A stretch of 64,000 bases of DNA from Pseudogemmobacter bohemicus (GCF_003290025.1 NZ_QNHG01000002.1:1-64000), one strand, 5' to 3'; positions 35,481 to 44,881 are shown, counted from the first letter of the stretch. Numbers and translations: made by a program. Notes: generated by a model from the letters alone, not told the origin.

Positions 35481-35512
35481 CTGACGCAAATACTCCCGCC
35501 GGAGGCATCCGC
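35481..35512 (-). repeat. Dispersed 3'-end repeat, GAGTATTT subtype, short form
   Basis: On the minus strand the core is GCGGATGCCTCCGGCGGGAG followed by TATTT. It lies between convergent genes, 3' of the 35546-35887 gene in its sense direction. Confidence 0.65.
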
Positions 35513-35545
35513 CCCCGGCCAGAGGTTCCGTCTGTCGTAAAGTCT

Positions 35546-35887
35546 TCAGTCGTAAAAAGGCGTCATCTGCGCCACGATCACCGAATTCTCGGCCAGGGCA
35601 CGCTCCATCAGCGCAACCTCTTCCTCGCCGATCTCATCGCCCGCCGCCCTCCGCTCATCCAGCGTGCCCAGACCCTGCACCTCCAGCGGCGAAAGATCGG
35701 CATCTTTCAGGATCGCCACGGTCTCGCGCACCGCCTCGGCCTCATCAACACCCGAGGAATAGCAGAGCAACGCCGCACCGGTCGCCTTTTCCGGCAAACC
35801 GTCCCCCGCCTTGCGGCCCACCTCGACCACCAGGGAATAGACCTGCTGCGGGCGCTTTTCCTTTACCGGTTTCTCAACATCATCCAT
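35546..35887 (-). CDS. Conserved hypothetical protein
   Basis: I do not recognise this 113-residue acidic protein. It begins MDDVEKPVKEKRPQ, has an alpha/beta core (YSLVVEVGRKAG, GAALLCYSSGVDEAEAV) and ends IVAQMTPFYD. It contains no signal peptide, no membrane helix and no known motif. It follows dapD on the same strand, but two strong hairpins lie between them, so it may have its own promoter. Confidence 0.65.
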   Translation of the reverse strand: MDDVEKPVKEKRPQQVYSLVVEVGRKAGDGLPEKATGAALLCYSSGVDEAEAVRETVAILKDADLSPLEVQGLGTLDERRAAGDEIGEEEVALMERALAENSVIVAQMTPFYD

Positions 35888-35896
35888 GCCCGCGCC

Positions 35897-35941
35897 CCCA
35901 AATCCTTCAAAGGATTTGGGCCGGTTTCTTCAAAGAAACCG
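35897..35941 (-). terminator. Twin hairpins 3' of dapD
   Basis: Two adjacent perfect hairpins with 2-base loops lie 15 bases beyond the dapD stop. They are an 11-bp stem (CCCAAATCCTT) at 35897-35920 and a 9-bp stem (CGGTTTCTT) at 35922-35941. Similar twin structures follow other units in this window. Confidence 0.65.
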
Positions 35942-35955
35942 ACCCCCGCTTCTGT

Positions 35956-36783
35956 TCAGTCGCGCAACAGCTCGTTGATCGAGGTTTTGGAGCGTGTCTG
36001 CGCATCCACCCGCTTCACGATCACCGCGCAGTACAGGTTCACACCGTTTTTCGACGGCAGCGAGCCGGCGACCACGACCGAGCCCGCCGGCACTTCGCCA
36101 TACATCACTTCGCCGGTTTCACGGTCGACGATCTTCGTGGATTTGCCAATGAACACACCCATGCCCAGAACCGAGCCCTCGCGCACGATGCAGCCTTCAA
36201 CCACTTCCGAGCGCGCGCCGATAAAGCAATTATCCTCGATGATGGTCGGGCCAGCCTGCATCGGTTCCAGCACGCCGCCAATGCCGACGCCGCCCGAGAG
36301 GTGCACATTCTTGCCGATCTGGGCGCAGGAGCCGACGGTGGCCCAGGTATCGACCATGGTGCCCTCATCGACATGGGCGCCAAGATTGACGAAAGACGGC
36401 ATCAGCACCACGCCTTTCGCGATATAGGCCGAACGGCGGACGATGCAGTTCGGCACCGCGCGGAAACCGGCGGTTTTCCACTCGGCCTCACCCCAGCCGT
36501 TGAATTTGCTGTCGACCTTGTCCCACCAGGTGCCGCCCTGCGGGCCGCCTTCCTGGATCTCCATATCTTTCAGGCGAAACCCCAGAAGAACCGCCTTTTT
36601 CGCCCATTGGTTCACATGCCAGTGGCCATCCGCCTGACGCTCGGCCACGCGCAGTTTTCCCTTGTCCAGCGCCTCAAGCGTCGCCTCGATGGCATCGCGC
36701 GCCTCGCCTTTCGTCGCCGGGGTGATGGTGTCGCGTGCCTCCCAGGCAGCCTCGATTGCGGTTTCCAGAGCGGCATTCGACAT
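35956..36783 (-). CDS. dapD: Tetrahydrodipicolinate N-succinyltransferase
   Basis: This 275-residue trimeric enzyme transfers succinyl from succinyl-CoA in lysine and diaminopimelate synthesis. A left-handed beta-helix of hexapeptide repeats covers about 100-240 ([21 protein letters not shown]). The N-terminal helical domain begins [18 protein letters not shown]. This start gives the normal family length; the in-frame extension over the LOG gene has no support. It is divergent from the LOG-family gene. Confidence 0.97.
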   Translation of the reverse strand: MSNAALETAIEAAWEARDTITPATKGEARDAIEATLEALDKGKLRVAERQADGHWHVNQWAKKAVLLGFRLKDMEIQEGGPQGGTWWDKVDSKFNGWGEAEWKTAGFRAVPNCIVRRSAYIAKGVVLMPSFVNLGAHVDEGTMVDTWATVGSCAQIGKNVHLSGGVGIGGVLEPMQAGPTIIEDNCFIGARSEVVEGCIVREGSVLGMGVFIGKSTKIVDRETGEVMYGEVPAGSVVVAGSLPSKNGVNLYCAVIVKRVDAQTRSKTSINELLRD

Positions 36784-36891
36784 GTGCAATTCCTCGGACA
36801 GGGTTTTGTTCGGGTTCAACGGGCTATAGAGCTTGAAGCCGGGCCACGCAATCACACCCTTTCCGGGCGGCCCCTGTTCGCAGGAGGGACC

Positions 36892-37713
36892 ATGAACGAC
36901 GAGTCGCGCAATCACCCGTTCCGGGACAGCAGCCAGGATCTGATCGCTGCCGATAAATGCCCCGATACGCTGCAGACCCGGGCGCCCGCTTACCGACTGG
37001 CCTTTGCCGACCAGGATTTCCTGACGCGCGAGGATCTGCGTCCGGTGCGGCTGCAGCTGGAACTGCTGAAACCGCAGCTGATCATGGATGAGCGCGGCAT
37101 CGAGACGACCATCGTGCTGTTCGGCGGCGCCCGCATTCCGGCGCCGGAACATCGCGAGCAGGCAAAGACCAAAGCTCTGGCCGATCTTTCCCCCTATTAT
37201 GACGAGGCGCGGCGTTTCGCGAAGATAATGACCGAGCGCAGCCTTGCCAGCTATGGCCGCAAGGGCGTTATCGTAACCGGTGGCGGCCCGGGGGTGATGG
37301 AGGCCGGCAATCGCGGCGCGGCTGAGGCCGGCGGCCATTCCATCGGCCTCAATATCGTCTTGCCGCATGAACAGGCGCCGAATGCTTATGTCTCACCGGA
37401 TCTGTGCTTCAACTTCCACTATTTCGCGATCCGGAAGATGCATTTCCTGATGCGGGCCGAGGCGATCGTGGTCTTCCCCGGCGGTTTTGGCACGCTTGAT
37501 GAGATGTTCGAGGCGCTGACGCTGATCCAGACCAGGCGGATGAAGCCGGTCCCCTTCCTCCTGTTCGGCAAGAGCTGGTGGGAAAGCGTGGTCAACTGGA
37601 GCCAACTGGCCGAGGCCGGGGTGATCAGCCCGGAAGACCTCGACCTGTTCACCATGGTCGAAACCGCCGAAGAGGCGATTGCCGCTATCGACGGCTGGAA
37701 AAAACCCTGCTGA
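36892..37713 (+). CDS. LOG-family protein (putative lysine decarboxylase / cytokinin riboside phosphoribohydrolase type)
   Basis: This 273-residue protein carries the two family motifs, GGGPGVME at 130-137 and PGGFGT at 196-201. LOG proteins release bases from nucleotide monophosphates; many bacterial members are misnamed lysine decarboxylases. The start follows a strong AGGAGGG site. It is longer than plant LOG because of an N-terminal helical extension of about 70 residues. Its substrate is unknown. Confidence 0.88.
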   Translation: MNDESRNHPFRDSSQDLIAADKCPDTLQTRAPAYRLAFADQDFLTREDLRPVRLQLELLKPQLIMDERGIETTIVLFGGARIPAPEHREQAKTKALADLSPYYDEARRFAKIMTERSLASYGRKGVIVTGGGPGVMEAGNRGAAEAGGHSIGLNIVLPHEQAPNAYVSPDLCFNFHYFAIRKMHFLMRAEAIVVFPGGFGTLDEMFEALTLIQTRRMKPVPFLLFGKSWWESVVNWSQLAEAGVISPEDLDLFTMVETAEEAIAAIDGWKKPC

Positions 37714-37750
37714 TGGGCAAGCGGGGCCGCTCAGGCCCCGCCTTCCGATA

Positions 37751-38446
37751 TCAGCCGCGCGCCGGGATAGTCATCGCCCGCTGCATCGCCGGACGCGCGA
37801 GGATCCGGTCCAGATAGGCCGGCACGTTTTTCAGCTCTGCCCAGCCCGCAATATCCGCCGCCTTGTAGAACCCTTTCAGCGTGTTGAGCCAGGGGCCAAT
37901 GGCCATATCGGCGATGGTATAGTCGCCGACCAGCCAGTCCTGGCCCTCCAGCGCGCCATCGAGCACCTTCAGCAGCCGCTCCGCCTCGGCGCGGTAGCGC
38001 TCTTTCGGGCGCGGGTCCTCGATCTCTTTGCCGGCAAAATGGTGGAAAAAGCCCAGCTGGCCAAACATCGGACCAAGGCCGCCCATCTGGAACATCAGCC
38101 ACTGGATCACCTGCCAGCGCTTCGCTCCGGGCAGGAATTTCCCGCTTTTCTCGGCCAGATACAGCAGGATCGCGCCGCTTTCGAACAAGGGCAGCGGCTG
38201 GCCATCCGGCCCATTGGGATCAATGATCGCCGGGATCTTGTTATTCGGGTTCAGCGACAGAAATTCCGGGCTGAACTGGTCGTTCTTTCCGAAATCGACC
38301 AGATGCGGCTCATAGGCGAGGCCGGTCTCCTCCAGCATAAGCGAGACCTTGATCCCATTCGGGGTAGGCAACGAGTAGAGCTGGATCACATCGGGATTGC
38401 GGGCGGGCCAACGGGCGGTGATCGGAAATGCTGAAAGCGTGGTCAA
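37751..38446 (-). CDS. Glutathione S-transferase, YfcG/YghU-like
   Basis: This 231-residue protein has an N-terminal thioredoxin-like domain ([20 protein letters not shown]) with the NKIPAI cis-Pro motif. The glutathione-binding [13 protein letters not shown] follows, then an all-helical C-terminal domain ([14 protein letters not shown]). This pattern is that of the nu-class disulfide-bond reductases. It is convergent with the LOG gene, 37 bases away. Confidence 0.93.
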   Translation of the reverse strand: MTTLSAFPITARWPARNPDVIQLYSLPTPNGIKVSLMLEETGLAYEPHLVDFGKNDQFSPEFLSLNPNNKIPAIIDPNGPDGQPLPLFESGAILLYLAEKSGKFLPGAKRWQVIQWLMFQMGGLGPMFGQLGFFHHFAGKEIEDPRPKERYRAEAERLLKVLDGALEGQDWLVGDYTIADMAIGPWLNTLKGFYKAADIAGWAELKNVPAYLDRILARPAMQRAMTIPARG

Positions 38447-38595
38447 TGCGGCCTCCTGAGCCTGTTTTGGTGAGAGATAGGCAATTTTTCCCCATGGGTA
38501 AGCCCTGTTTTATGTGCGATATTCCCGCCGCGTCTGTGCGCAAAGTGCAGAGAACAGGGCCGGGCAAATCCGGCGGTAACAAGGGACACAGTCAG

Positions 38596-38982
38596 ATGCT
38601 CAATGAGTTCAAGGCCTTTATCTCCCGCGGCAATGTCATCGATATGGCCGTCGGTATCATCATCGGTGCGGCCTTTACCGCCATCGTCACCTCGCTGGTC
38701 GATGACCTCGTCAATCCGCTGATCGGCCTGATCATCGGCGGGATCGACTTCTCGAATCTCAGCTTCGGCCTTGGCGAGGCGCAGTTCAAGATCGGAAGCT
38801 TCATCAATGCCGTGATCAAATTCCTGATCATCGCCTGGGTGGTCTTCCTTTTGGTCAAAGGCATCAACCGCGTCTCGCAAATGGGCAAGAAAAAAGAAGA
38901 GGCCGCCCCGGATGCACCCGCCGCCCCCACCGAGGCAGAACTCCTCCAGGCGATCCTGGTCGAGCTGAAATCGAAAGCCTGA
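38596..38982 (+). CDS. mscL: Large-conductance mechanosensitive channel
   Basis: This 128-residue protein begins [20 protein letters not shown], the conserved S1 and TM1 region. TM2 is at about 72-95 ([20 protein letters not shown]), and a charged C-terminal helix follows ([13 protein letters not shown]). It protects the cell from osmotic downshock. The start was chosen on the conserved N terminus, and a strong intrinsic terminator follows. Confidence 0.97.
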   Translation: MLNEFKAFISRGNVIDMAVGIIIGAAFTAIVTSLVDDLVNPLIGLIIGGIDFSNLSFGLGEAQFKIGSFINAVIKFLIIAWVVFLLVKGINRVSQMGKKKEEAAPDAPAAPTEAELLQAILVELKSKA

Positions 38983-39005
38983 CGGGTTTCAAAGCCTGAA
39001 GACCA

Positions 39006-39034
39006 AACGGCCCGCCTTGCGCGGGCCGTTTTTT
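39006..39034 (+). terminator. mscL intrinsic terminator
   Basis: AACGGCCCGC pairs with GCGGGCCGTT (10-bp perfect stem, 5-base loop) and runs into a T6 tract, 23 bases after the mscL stop. Confidence 0.93.
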
Positions 39035-39119
39035 CATGCAGCTTTGCGTGCGGGGCGTGGAGTGCAACGCCCCCTGTATTTGTCCCGGATGCTGTTCTGG
39101 ATCACAGGAGGGAAATCAG

Positions 39120-39980
39120 GTGCCATTAGCCGGAGTTCAGAGCATCGGTGCAGGAATACGCTATGCGCTCGCAGAAGGTGACAGCCTGTTTGTCCTGCCG
39201 GGCGTGACAGTGATGAACACCGCATTGGGTACCATTCGCAATTTCGGCTCGCTGGACGGCGATCTCTATCTCGGTTCCGGTGCGGATATGGTCGACAATC
39301 GCGAAGGCCGCATCACCGGCGTGGTGCTCGGGAATGGCGGCAATGATGTCTTTATCGGCAATCCCGTCCGGGCCGAGACCTTCAATGGCGGCGAAGGCGT
39401 CGATACGGTGGATTTCCGCAATGGTGGTTCGGTGATCGTCGCGCTGGATCTCAGCCGCGCCGGCAGCGGTCAGGCGCTTGGCGATACTTATTTCAATGTC
39501 GAGAATATCTTCGGCTCGAAGCAAAATGACATCATCGCCGGCAACAACCTGAACAATGTGCTGACCGGCGAAGATGGCAATGACTGGCTGCATGGGCGGG
39601 GCGGCAACGATCTCCTGCGCGGCGGACCGGGCGCCGATACCCTGGCGGGCGGTGCCGGGAATGATGGCTTCCAGTTCATGCATAGTGATAATGTCGGCGA
39701 CACCATCATGGATTTCACCAATCTGGCCGGGAACAATGATTTCTTCCATATCTCGGCGGCAGGTTTCGGCGGCGGCCTGGTCGCGGGCGCGCTGGCGGCG
39801 GCGGCCTTCCAGTCGGGCGCAAGCAATGTGGCGGGCTCTGCGGCGACCCGTTTCATCTACCGCAGCACCGACAACACCCTCTGGTATGATGCCGATGGCA
39901 ATGGCGCGGGTGCGGCGGTCCTGCTGGCAACGCTGCAATCCGGCGCCACGGTGACCGCCGCAGATTTCCTGATCTTCTGA
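39120..39980 (+). CDS. RTX-type calcium-binding protein (putative type I secretion substrate)
   Basis: This protein of 286 residues has glycine/aspartate nonapeptide repeats, clearest in the middle (GEDGNDWLHGRGGNDLLRGG, then GADTLAGGAGNDGF). These bind calcium in RTX exoproteins. The C terminus ends DFLIF, like the uncleaved signal of type I secreted proteins. The GTG start at 39120 is preferred because AGGAGGG lies 7 bases upstream; an ATG at 39036 lies in the mscL terminator. No secretion gene is adjacent. The type I ABC gene at 59.7 kb in this window is broken. Confidence 0.85.
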   Translation: MPLAGVQSIGAGIRYALAEGDSLFVLPGVTVMNTALGTIRNFGSLDGDLYLGSGADMVDNREGRITGVVLGNGGNDVFIGNPVRAETFNGGEGVDTVDFRNGGSVIVALDLSRAGSGQALGDTYFNVENIFGSKQNDIIAGNNLNNVLTGEDGNDWLHGRGGNDLLRGGPGADTLAGGAGNDGFQFMHSDNVGDTIMDFTNLAGNNDFFHISAAGFGGGLVAGALAAAAFQSGASNVAGSAATRFIYRSTDNTLWYDADGNGAGAAVLLATLQSGATVTAADFLIF

Positions 39981-40002
39981 TCCGCCCATCTGCCGGCAAA
40001 GG

Positions 40003-40030
40003 AAAACCCCCGACCGCAGGGGCGGGGGTT
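40003..40030 (-). terminator. rpsU terminator
   Basis: AACCCCCG pairs with CGGGGGTT (10-base loop). On the minus strand it ends in TTTTCC, so it probably terminates rpsU and also separates it from the RTX gene. Confidence 0.75.
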
Positions 40031-40110
40031 GACCTTGAAAGGACCGAACGGTCCCAGTGTTCACGTCCCGGAAGCCCGGGAAACGCCTCGAAGTTACCTC
40101 GCGGTGAAAC

Positions 40111-40317
40111 TCAGAGTGCGCCTTCGCGTTGCGCTTTCTTGCGCGCGAGTTTACGCGCACGGCGGATCGCTTCGGCTTGCTCGCGAGCTTTCTTAACCGA
40201 CGGTTTCTCGAAATGTTGCTTAAGCTTCATTTCACGGAAAACGCCTTCGCGCTGCAGCTTCTTTTTCAGAGCACGGAGTGCCTGTTCGACGTTATTGTCG
40301 CGGACGCTGACCTGCAT
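40111..40317 (-). CDS. rpsU: 30S ribosomal protein S21
   Basis: This 68-residue basic protein begins [20 protein letters not shown] and contains [20 protein letters not shown], the family hallmark. It is part of the small-subunit platform near the anti-Shine-Dalgarno region. It is divergent from the COQ9-family gene. Confidence 0.97.
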   Translation of the reverse strand: MQVSVRDNNVEQALRALKKKLQREGVFREMKLKQHFEKPSVKKAREQAEAIRRARKLARKKAQREGAL

Positions 40318-40424
40318 GTGGTTGTCACCACCTTCCTAAGCTAGAGTTGCACATATTTGTGCAGGCCCGGCGCGCATAACAGATGCAGGGGCACCTGTCC
40401 ACCTTTTGACCTGCGGAGACGGCA

Positions 40425-41123
40425 ATGGAAGCGGCTGAAGCAAGGGAAAAACTGCTGAATGCGGCGTTGCCGCATGTGGCTTTCGACGGCTGGTCCGAGA
40501 CCACGCTGAAGGCGGCAGCGGCTGATTCGGGGGTGGCACCGGGCCTGGCCGCCGCGCTCTTCCCGCGGGGTGGTGTGGATCTGGCGCTGGCCTGGCATAT
40601 GCAGGGCGACCGCGAAATGGCGCGGATCCTTGCCGAAGAGGATCTCACCCTGCTGCGGTTTCGCGACCGGGTGGCGCGGGCCGTTCTCTTGCGGCTGCAG
40701 CTTGCCGATCGCGAGGCGGTCCGGCGCGGCAGCACGCTTTTCGCGCTGCCGCTTTACAGCGCCGATGGCACCCGCGCGATCTGGGGTACGGCCGATGCGA
40801 TCTGGACCGCGCTTGGCGATACCTCGGATGATGTGAACTGGTATACAAAACGCATGAGCCTTTCGGCGGTCTATGCGGCAACGGTGCTGTTCTGGCTGGG
40901 CGATGACAGCACCGGCCAGCAGGCGACGCGCGATTTCCTCGACCGCCGCATCGAAGACGTGATGCGGTTCGAGAAAACCAAAGCAGCCCTTGCCAGCAAC
41001 CCGCTTGGCAAGGCACTGATGGGGGGACCGCTGAGTTTCCTTGGCCGGATCCGCCCGCCCCGTATGCCCGCCGATCTGCCGGGCCAGGAAGCAAAAGGCG
41101 GCAAAGGCCCCCGTCCCTTCTGA
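40425..41123 (+). CDS. COQ9-family ubiquinone biosynthesis protein
   Basis: This 232-residue protein has the COQ9 C-terminal domain (DVNWYTKRMSLSAVYAATVLFW), which binds lipid intermediates and helps COQ7-type hydroxylation. The N-terminal 60 residues form a TetR-like helix-turn-helix (TLKAAAADSGVAPGLAAALFP), as in known COQ9. COQ9 is found in alphaproteobacteria and mitochondria, so it supports the taxonomic call. The quinone oxidoreductase gene follows by 37 bases. Confidence 0.92.
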   Translation: MEAAEAREKLLNAALPHVAFDGWSETTLKAAAADSGVAPGLAAALFPRGGVDLALAWHMQGDREMARILAEEDLTLLRFRDRVARAVLLRLQLADREAVRRGSTLFALPLYSADGTRAIWGTADAIWTALGDTSDDVNWYTKRMSLSAVYAATVLFWLGDDSTGQQATRDFLDRRIEDVMRFEKTKAALASNPLGKALMGGPLSFLGRIRPPRMPADLPGQEAKGGKGPRPF

Positions 41124-41160
41124 TCTGGCCTTCCCGCCCGCAAAAAGACAAAGCAAGCCC

Positions 41161-42168
41161 ATGCCCATGACCGACAAGCTTTCTGATTCCATGCAGGCCA
41201 TCGAGATCGTGGCGCCCGGAGGCCCCGATGTCCTGCAACCCTGCAGCCTGCCGGTGCCGGTGCCGGGCCATGGCCAGATCGTGATCCGGGTAGCCTATGC
41301 CGGGGTGAACCGCCCCGATGCGCTGCAACGCGCCGGCGCCTATGCGCCGCCCGCCAATGCCTCGCCGCTGCCGGGGCTGGAATGCTCAGGCACTGTGGTC
41401 GAAACCGGCCCGGGCGTGACGCGCTGGAAGATCGGTGAAAAGGTCTGCGCCCTGCTCCCGGGCGGCGGCTATGCCGAATATGCGCTTTGCCATGAGACCC
41501 ATGCCCTGCCGGTGCCCGCCGGCATGTCGATGAAAATGGCCGCCTGCCTGCCCGAGACCTGTTTCACCGTCTGGTCGAACATCGTGATGCGCGGCGGGCT
41601 GAGGGCCGGCGAGAAATTCCTCGTCCATGGCGGGACATCCGGCATCGGCACCACGGCCATCCAGATCGCAAAGGCCCTCGGCGCACGGGTCTTCGCCACC
41701 GCCGGCAGCGATGAGAAAGCCCGGGTCTGCACAGATCTGGGCGCCGAGGCCGCCTTCAACTACCGCACCCGTGACTTCGTGACCGAGCTGCGCAAGCTGG
41801 GTGGCGCCGACCTGATCCTCGATATGGTGGGCGGCAGCTATATTCCCCGCAATATCAAAGCCCTGGCCGATGAGGGCCGGATCGTGCAGATCGCTTTCCT
41901 GCAAGGCGCCAAGGCCGAGGTGAATTTTGCCGAGGTGATGATGCGCCGCCTCACCATCACCGGCTCGACGCTCCGCCCGCAAAGCGACATCGCGAAAGCG
42001 CAGATCGCGCGGGATCTGGAGCGCGAGGTCTGGCCGATGATCGCGCGCGGCGCGCTGAAAGTGGTGCTCGACAGCGAATTCACGCTGCGCGACGCCGCGA
42101 AAGCGCATGAGCGGATCGAATCCCCCGGCCATATCGGCAAGATCGTGATGAAGGTCGAGAATGCCTGA
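41161..42168 (+). CDS. NAD(P)H quinone oxidoreductase, PIG3-like zinc-free MDR
   Basis: This 335-residue medium-chain reductase has the quinone reductase pattern RPDALQRAGAYAPP and PLPGLECSGTVVETG. The NADPH-binding segment is GGTSGIGTTAIQIAKALGAR. It lacks catalytic zinc ligands. It probably reduces quinones or enals with NADPH. MTDKL two codons later is an alternative start. It sits just downstream of the COQ9-family gene, with no terminator between them. Confidence 0.9.
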   Translation: MPMTDKLSDSMQAIEIVAPGGPDVLQPCSLPVPVPGHGQIVIRVAYAGVNRPDALQRAGAYAPPANASPLPGLECSGTVVETGPGVTRWKIGEKVCALLPGGGYAEYALCHETHALPVPAGMSMKMAACLPETCFTVWSNIVMRGGLRAGEKFLVHGGTSGIGTTAIQIAKALGARVFATAGSDEKARVCTDLGAEAAFNYRTRDFVTELRKLGGADLILDMVGGSYIPRNIKALADEGRIVQIAFLQGAKAEVNFAEVMMRRLTITGSTLRPQSDIAKAQIARDLEREVWPMIARGALKVVLDSEFTLRDAAKAHERIESPGHIGKIVMKVENA

Positions 42169-42189
42169 CCTCAACGCGGGCTGAAATCT

Positions 42190-42269
42190 GCGCCTCCGGC
42201 GGGAGTATTTTTATCAAGAGGAAATGCCGTCTTCCTCCTGACCCAAATACTCCCGCCGGAGGCATCCGC
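42190..42269. repeat. Dispersed 3'-end repeat, inverted pair between convergent genes
   Basis: The left arm reads GCCTCCGGCGGGAGTATTT then TCAAGAGGAAATG in the plus direction; the right arm is its near-perfect inverse. Each arm lies 3' of one convergent gene (quinone reductase on plus, RNase T2 on minus) in that gene's sense direction. The whole unit can fold into one long hairpin. Confidence 0.8.
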
Positions 42270-42279
42270 ATTTAACCAG

Positions 42280-42930
42280 TCAGCGCACCGCGTCGAGCAC
42301 CGCGTCTTTCAGCCGGCAATCACGGATTGTGTCCTGGCCGCAGCGGCGCGGCTCAAGGTCTTTCGTCAGGCAGATCCGCACTTCGCGGATGGCGCCGTCC
42401 TGACAGGTGATGGTCACCTGATCGGCTTTCAGCCTCGGGTTCGATTCCAGAAACGCGACTTCGATCACTTCGGCGGGTACTTTCAGCGTTTTGGACATAC
42501 GCCTGAATACCGGCGGGATTTTGATGCTGTTATACGCCTCCCGCGCCGTCGCGTAATAGACGCGCGGCGCCAGGCCCGAGCAGCGACCATGCTTTTTCCA
42601 CTGATAGAAGGCCGAACCCGCCCCGCCCATCACATCCGCCATTGCCGCAGATTCTCCGCGCGCAGGGTCACGCTCTGCCGTGCGACAGTAAGACGGCCAG
42701 CCCTTTTCATATTGCGGCCACAGCCCGTGCAGCACGAAGGTCAGCCCGCGTCCGATATCGCATTGCGGGTCCTGGCGCGCATCGCCCTCTGCCTCGCACC
42801 AGCCGGAGGACCAGGACAGCGCCATGACGTAATAATCGAAATCGCCGGCCTTCTCACCCTCGGCCCTTGCGGGGGACAAAGCGGCGGTTGCGGCCAGAAA
42901 GGCGCAGACGAGCGACAGGATCCGCAGCAA
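42280..42930 (-). CDS. Secreted RNase T2-family ribonuclease
   Basis: This enzyme cleaves RNA in the periplasm. Both catalytic segments are present, HGLWPQ (catalytic His68 in this numbering) and QWKKHGRC (His114). Cysteines for disulfides are conserved (GWCEAEG, SYCRTAE, KKHGRC, ITCQDG). The TTG at 42930 is chosen because GAGGG lies 9 bases upstream and gives a normal 23-residue signal (LRILSLVCAFLAATAALSPARA). An in-frame ATG at 42984 has no ribosome site, but would add 18 residues. Confidence 0.88.
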   Translation of the reverse strand: MLRILSLVCAFLAATAALSPARAEGEKAGDFDYYVMALSWSSGWCEAEGDARQDPQCDIGRGLTFVLHGLWPQYEKGWPSYCRTAERDPARGESAAMADVMGGAGSAFYQWKKHGRCSGLAPRVYYATAREAYNSIKIPPVFRRMSKTLKVPAEVIEVAFLESNPRLKADQVTITCQDGAIREVRICLTKDLEPRRCGQDTIRDCRLKDAVLDAVR

Positions 42931-43083
42931 TTTTACTTTCCCTCTCGCAGGAATCGCACTATATGGCAGGGAATTCCCCGACATCGGAGAACGTGAACCA
43001 AAAGTTCACAGCCGTTTTCCCGGCACGGGAGAGATTTGTAAAGGCCAGCCCTGCAATCGGGGCAGCAGCTGAAAGGAAGTCCT

Positions 43084-43848
43084 ATGTCGAAGCCGATCAT
43101 GGCCCGCGCGACCGCCGTATGGCTGGTGGACAATACGACCCTGACCTTTAAGCAGATCGCCGATTTCTGCGGTATGCATGAGCTGGAAGTCCAGGGCATT
43201 GCCGATGGCGATGTCGGCGGTGGCGTCAAAGGGTTCGACCCCGTGGGGAACAACCAGCTTGACCAGGTCGAGATCGACCGTGGCGAGAAAGACCCGCTTT
43301 ACAAGCTGAAGCTCAAGTTCAACGCAGCCGCCGTGGGCGAGGAAAAGCGCCGTGGCCCGCGCTATACGCCGCTGTCGAAACGCCAGGACCGCCCTGCGGC
43401 GATCCTCTGGCTGGTCAAGTTCCACCCGGAACTGTCGGATGGCGCCATCGGCAAGCTGGTGGGCACCACCAAACCGACGATCCAGTCGATCCGCGAGCGC
43501 ACCCACTGGAACATCCAGCACATCACCCCGGTCGACCCGGTCGCGCTTGGCCTCTGCCGCCAGTCCGAGCTGGACGCCGCCGTGCAACAGGCCGTCCGCC
43601 GCAAGGCAACCGAAGGCGGCGTGATGTCGGATGACGAGCGCCGCAAGCTGGTCTCCACCGAGCAGAGCCTCGGAATGGAGCCGGTGGCGCGTGTCGAAAC
43701 CGCCCTTACCGGGCTGGAAGTCTTTGGCGAAGAGCCCGGTCGCGAAGAGGACGACACGGACGAGAAGGATTTCTCGGATGCCGACAGCTTCTTCTCACTG
43801 CCCTCGGGCGATCAGGATGACGACGAGGACGAAGAGCCCCGCCGCTAA
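43084..43848 (+). CDS. trcR: DUF1013 cell-cycle transcriptional regulator, TrcR-like
   Basis: This 254-residue protein begins MSKPIMARATAVWLVDNTTL. It has a helix-turn-helix-like N terminus (TFKQIADFCGMHELEVQGI) and a second DNA-binding-type segment (SDGAIGKLVGTTKPTIQSI). The C-terminal ~50 residues are strongly acidic. The family is confined to alphaproteobacteria and is annotated as a cell-cycle regulator. An AAGGAAG site precedes the start. A strong terminator follows. Confidence 0.85.
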   Translation: MSKPIMARATAVWLVDNTTLTFKQIADFCGMHELEVQGIADGDVGGGVKGFDPVGNNQLDQVEIDRGEKDPLYKLKLKFNAAAVGEEKRRGPRYTPLSKRQDRPAAILWLVKFHPELSDGAIGKLVGTTKPTIQSIRERTHWNIQHITPVDPVALGLCRQSELDAAVQQAVRRKATEGGVMSDDERRKLVSTEQSLGMEPVARVETALTGLEVFGEEPGREEDDTDEKDFSDADSFFSLPSGDQDDDEDEEPRR

Positions 43849-43885
43849 GCGCGAAAACGCGCAGATATTGCCTTAAACCAGGCAG

Positions 43886-43913
43886 AAAACCGGGCCAGGC
43901 GCCCGGTTTTTTT
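43886..43913 (+). terminator. Intrinsic terminator after the DUF1013 gene
   Basis: AAAACCGGGC pairs with GCCCGGTTTT (10-bp stem, 5-base loop), followed by a T run. Confidence 0.93.
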
Positions 43914-44015
43914 CTTTGTCTCGCCTTAGTTCAGCGATCTTTGCCAGACATGCAGGGAGGAGGCCAGCGGGGGCTGGCCCTGTGTGATCCCACTCTGGAT
44001 GTGAGTGCTGCTGCC

Positions 44016-44498
44016 ATGAGATTTTCCCTGTTGCCGCCTCTGGCGGTCGCCCTGATTGCGCTTGCCGCGCCGGCAATCGCCTGTACCGCTGCCTCTGACC
44101 GGCAGCAGATCCGACAGGAATTCGCCCAATGGGTCAATGCGCTGCGCACCGACCGTGGGCTGCGTCCGCTGGCGATCAACCTGACGCTGGATCGCGCTGC
44201 CAGGGGACATGCCTGCGACATGGCAAAGAATGCCTTTATGAGCCATAGCGGCTCTAACGGGTCAACGCTGAAGACACGGCTGAAACGGGCGGGCTACGGG
44301 CTGAAAACCGCCACCGAGAACCTTGCGACCAGCAGTTCCGCCCCGAATTCGGCAACGCCGGCGCGGCTCTGGCTGAATTCGCCCTCGCATCTGGTCAACC
44401 TCCTCAACCCGGATATCACCGAGATGGGGCTGGAGATCACCGTGGCGCGCGGCAAGACCTATTACGTCTTTGTCGGCGGCCGGCCGCGCGGCAGCTGA
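44016..44498 (+). CDS. Secreted CAP/SCP-domain protein
   Basis: This 160-residue protein has a signal peptide (MRFSLLPPLAVALIALAAPAIA) and a CAP domain. Conserved features are the NALR segment, AARGHACDMA with HxxxM-type context, FMSHSGSNG and a TENLA motif. CAP proteins are extracellular and may bind lipids or cell-wall components. No other gene in this region suggests a partner. Confidence 0.9.
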   Translation: MRFSLLPPLAVALIALAAPAIACTAASDRQQIRQEFAQWVNALRTDRGLRPLAINLTLDRAARGHACDMAKNAFMSHSGSNGSTLKTRLKRAGYGLKTATENLATSSSAPNSATPARLWLNSPSHLVNLLNPDITEMGLEITVARGKTYYVFVGGRPRGS

Positions 44499-44542
44499 CC
44501 CCGCTGTTCAGCCCAAACCCGTGGCTCAGCCTCAACTCTGGC

Positions 44543-44881
44543 TCAGACTCCGGCTGGCCAGCGTGCTTGCGCCAGCACCTTTGCCTCGCCCTGGGGCGGG
44601 GCCTCGCCCGTCTCCCAGGCATAAAGGCGGATATGGTCGGCGCCGGCGCCATCCGGCCCGGCCATCACCCGCCATTCCAGACTGAATCCTTCGGGGATCA
44701 GCCCCTCGGCCCAGAACGTGATCTCTTCGCTTTCCAGCGCCTCTGACGGCAGCATCGGCCAGCCCGCCTCATCGCCCCAATAGACCAGCGCCTCGATCTC
44801 CGGATCCTTTGCAGCCAACACGGCCAGGGGCTGCAGGAACAGCTCTTCCGGCGTCTTTTGCTGCGGCTTTTTCGGGGCCAT
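44543..44881 (-). CDS. Conserved hypothetical protein
   Basis: I do not recognise a function for this 112-residue protein. It begins MAPKKPQQKTPEELFLQPL and contains VYWGDEAGWPMLPSEALESEEITFWAEG, then a tail rich in Trp and Gly. It is acidic with no signal peptide or membrane helix. It is divergent from rnr, 107 bases away, and convergent with the CAP gene. Confidence 0.65.
   Translation of the reverse strand: MAPKKPQQKTPEELFLQPLAVLAAKDPEIEALVYWGDEAGWPMLPSEALESEEITFWAEGLIPEGFSLEWRVMAGPDGAGADHIRLYAWETGEAPPQGEAKVLAQARWPAGV

Noticed and set aside
36784-37368. N-terminal extension of DapD
   Set aside because: DapD begins at MSNAALETA; the extension overlaps the LOG gene on the other strand and has no similarity.
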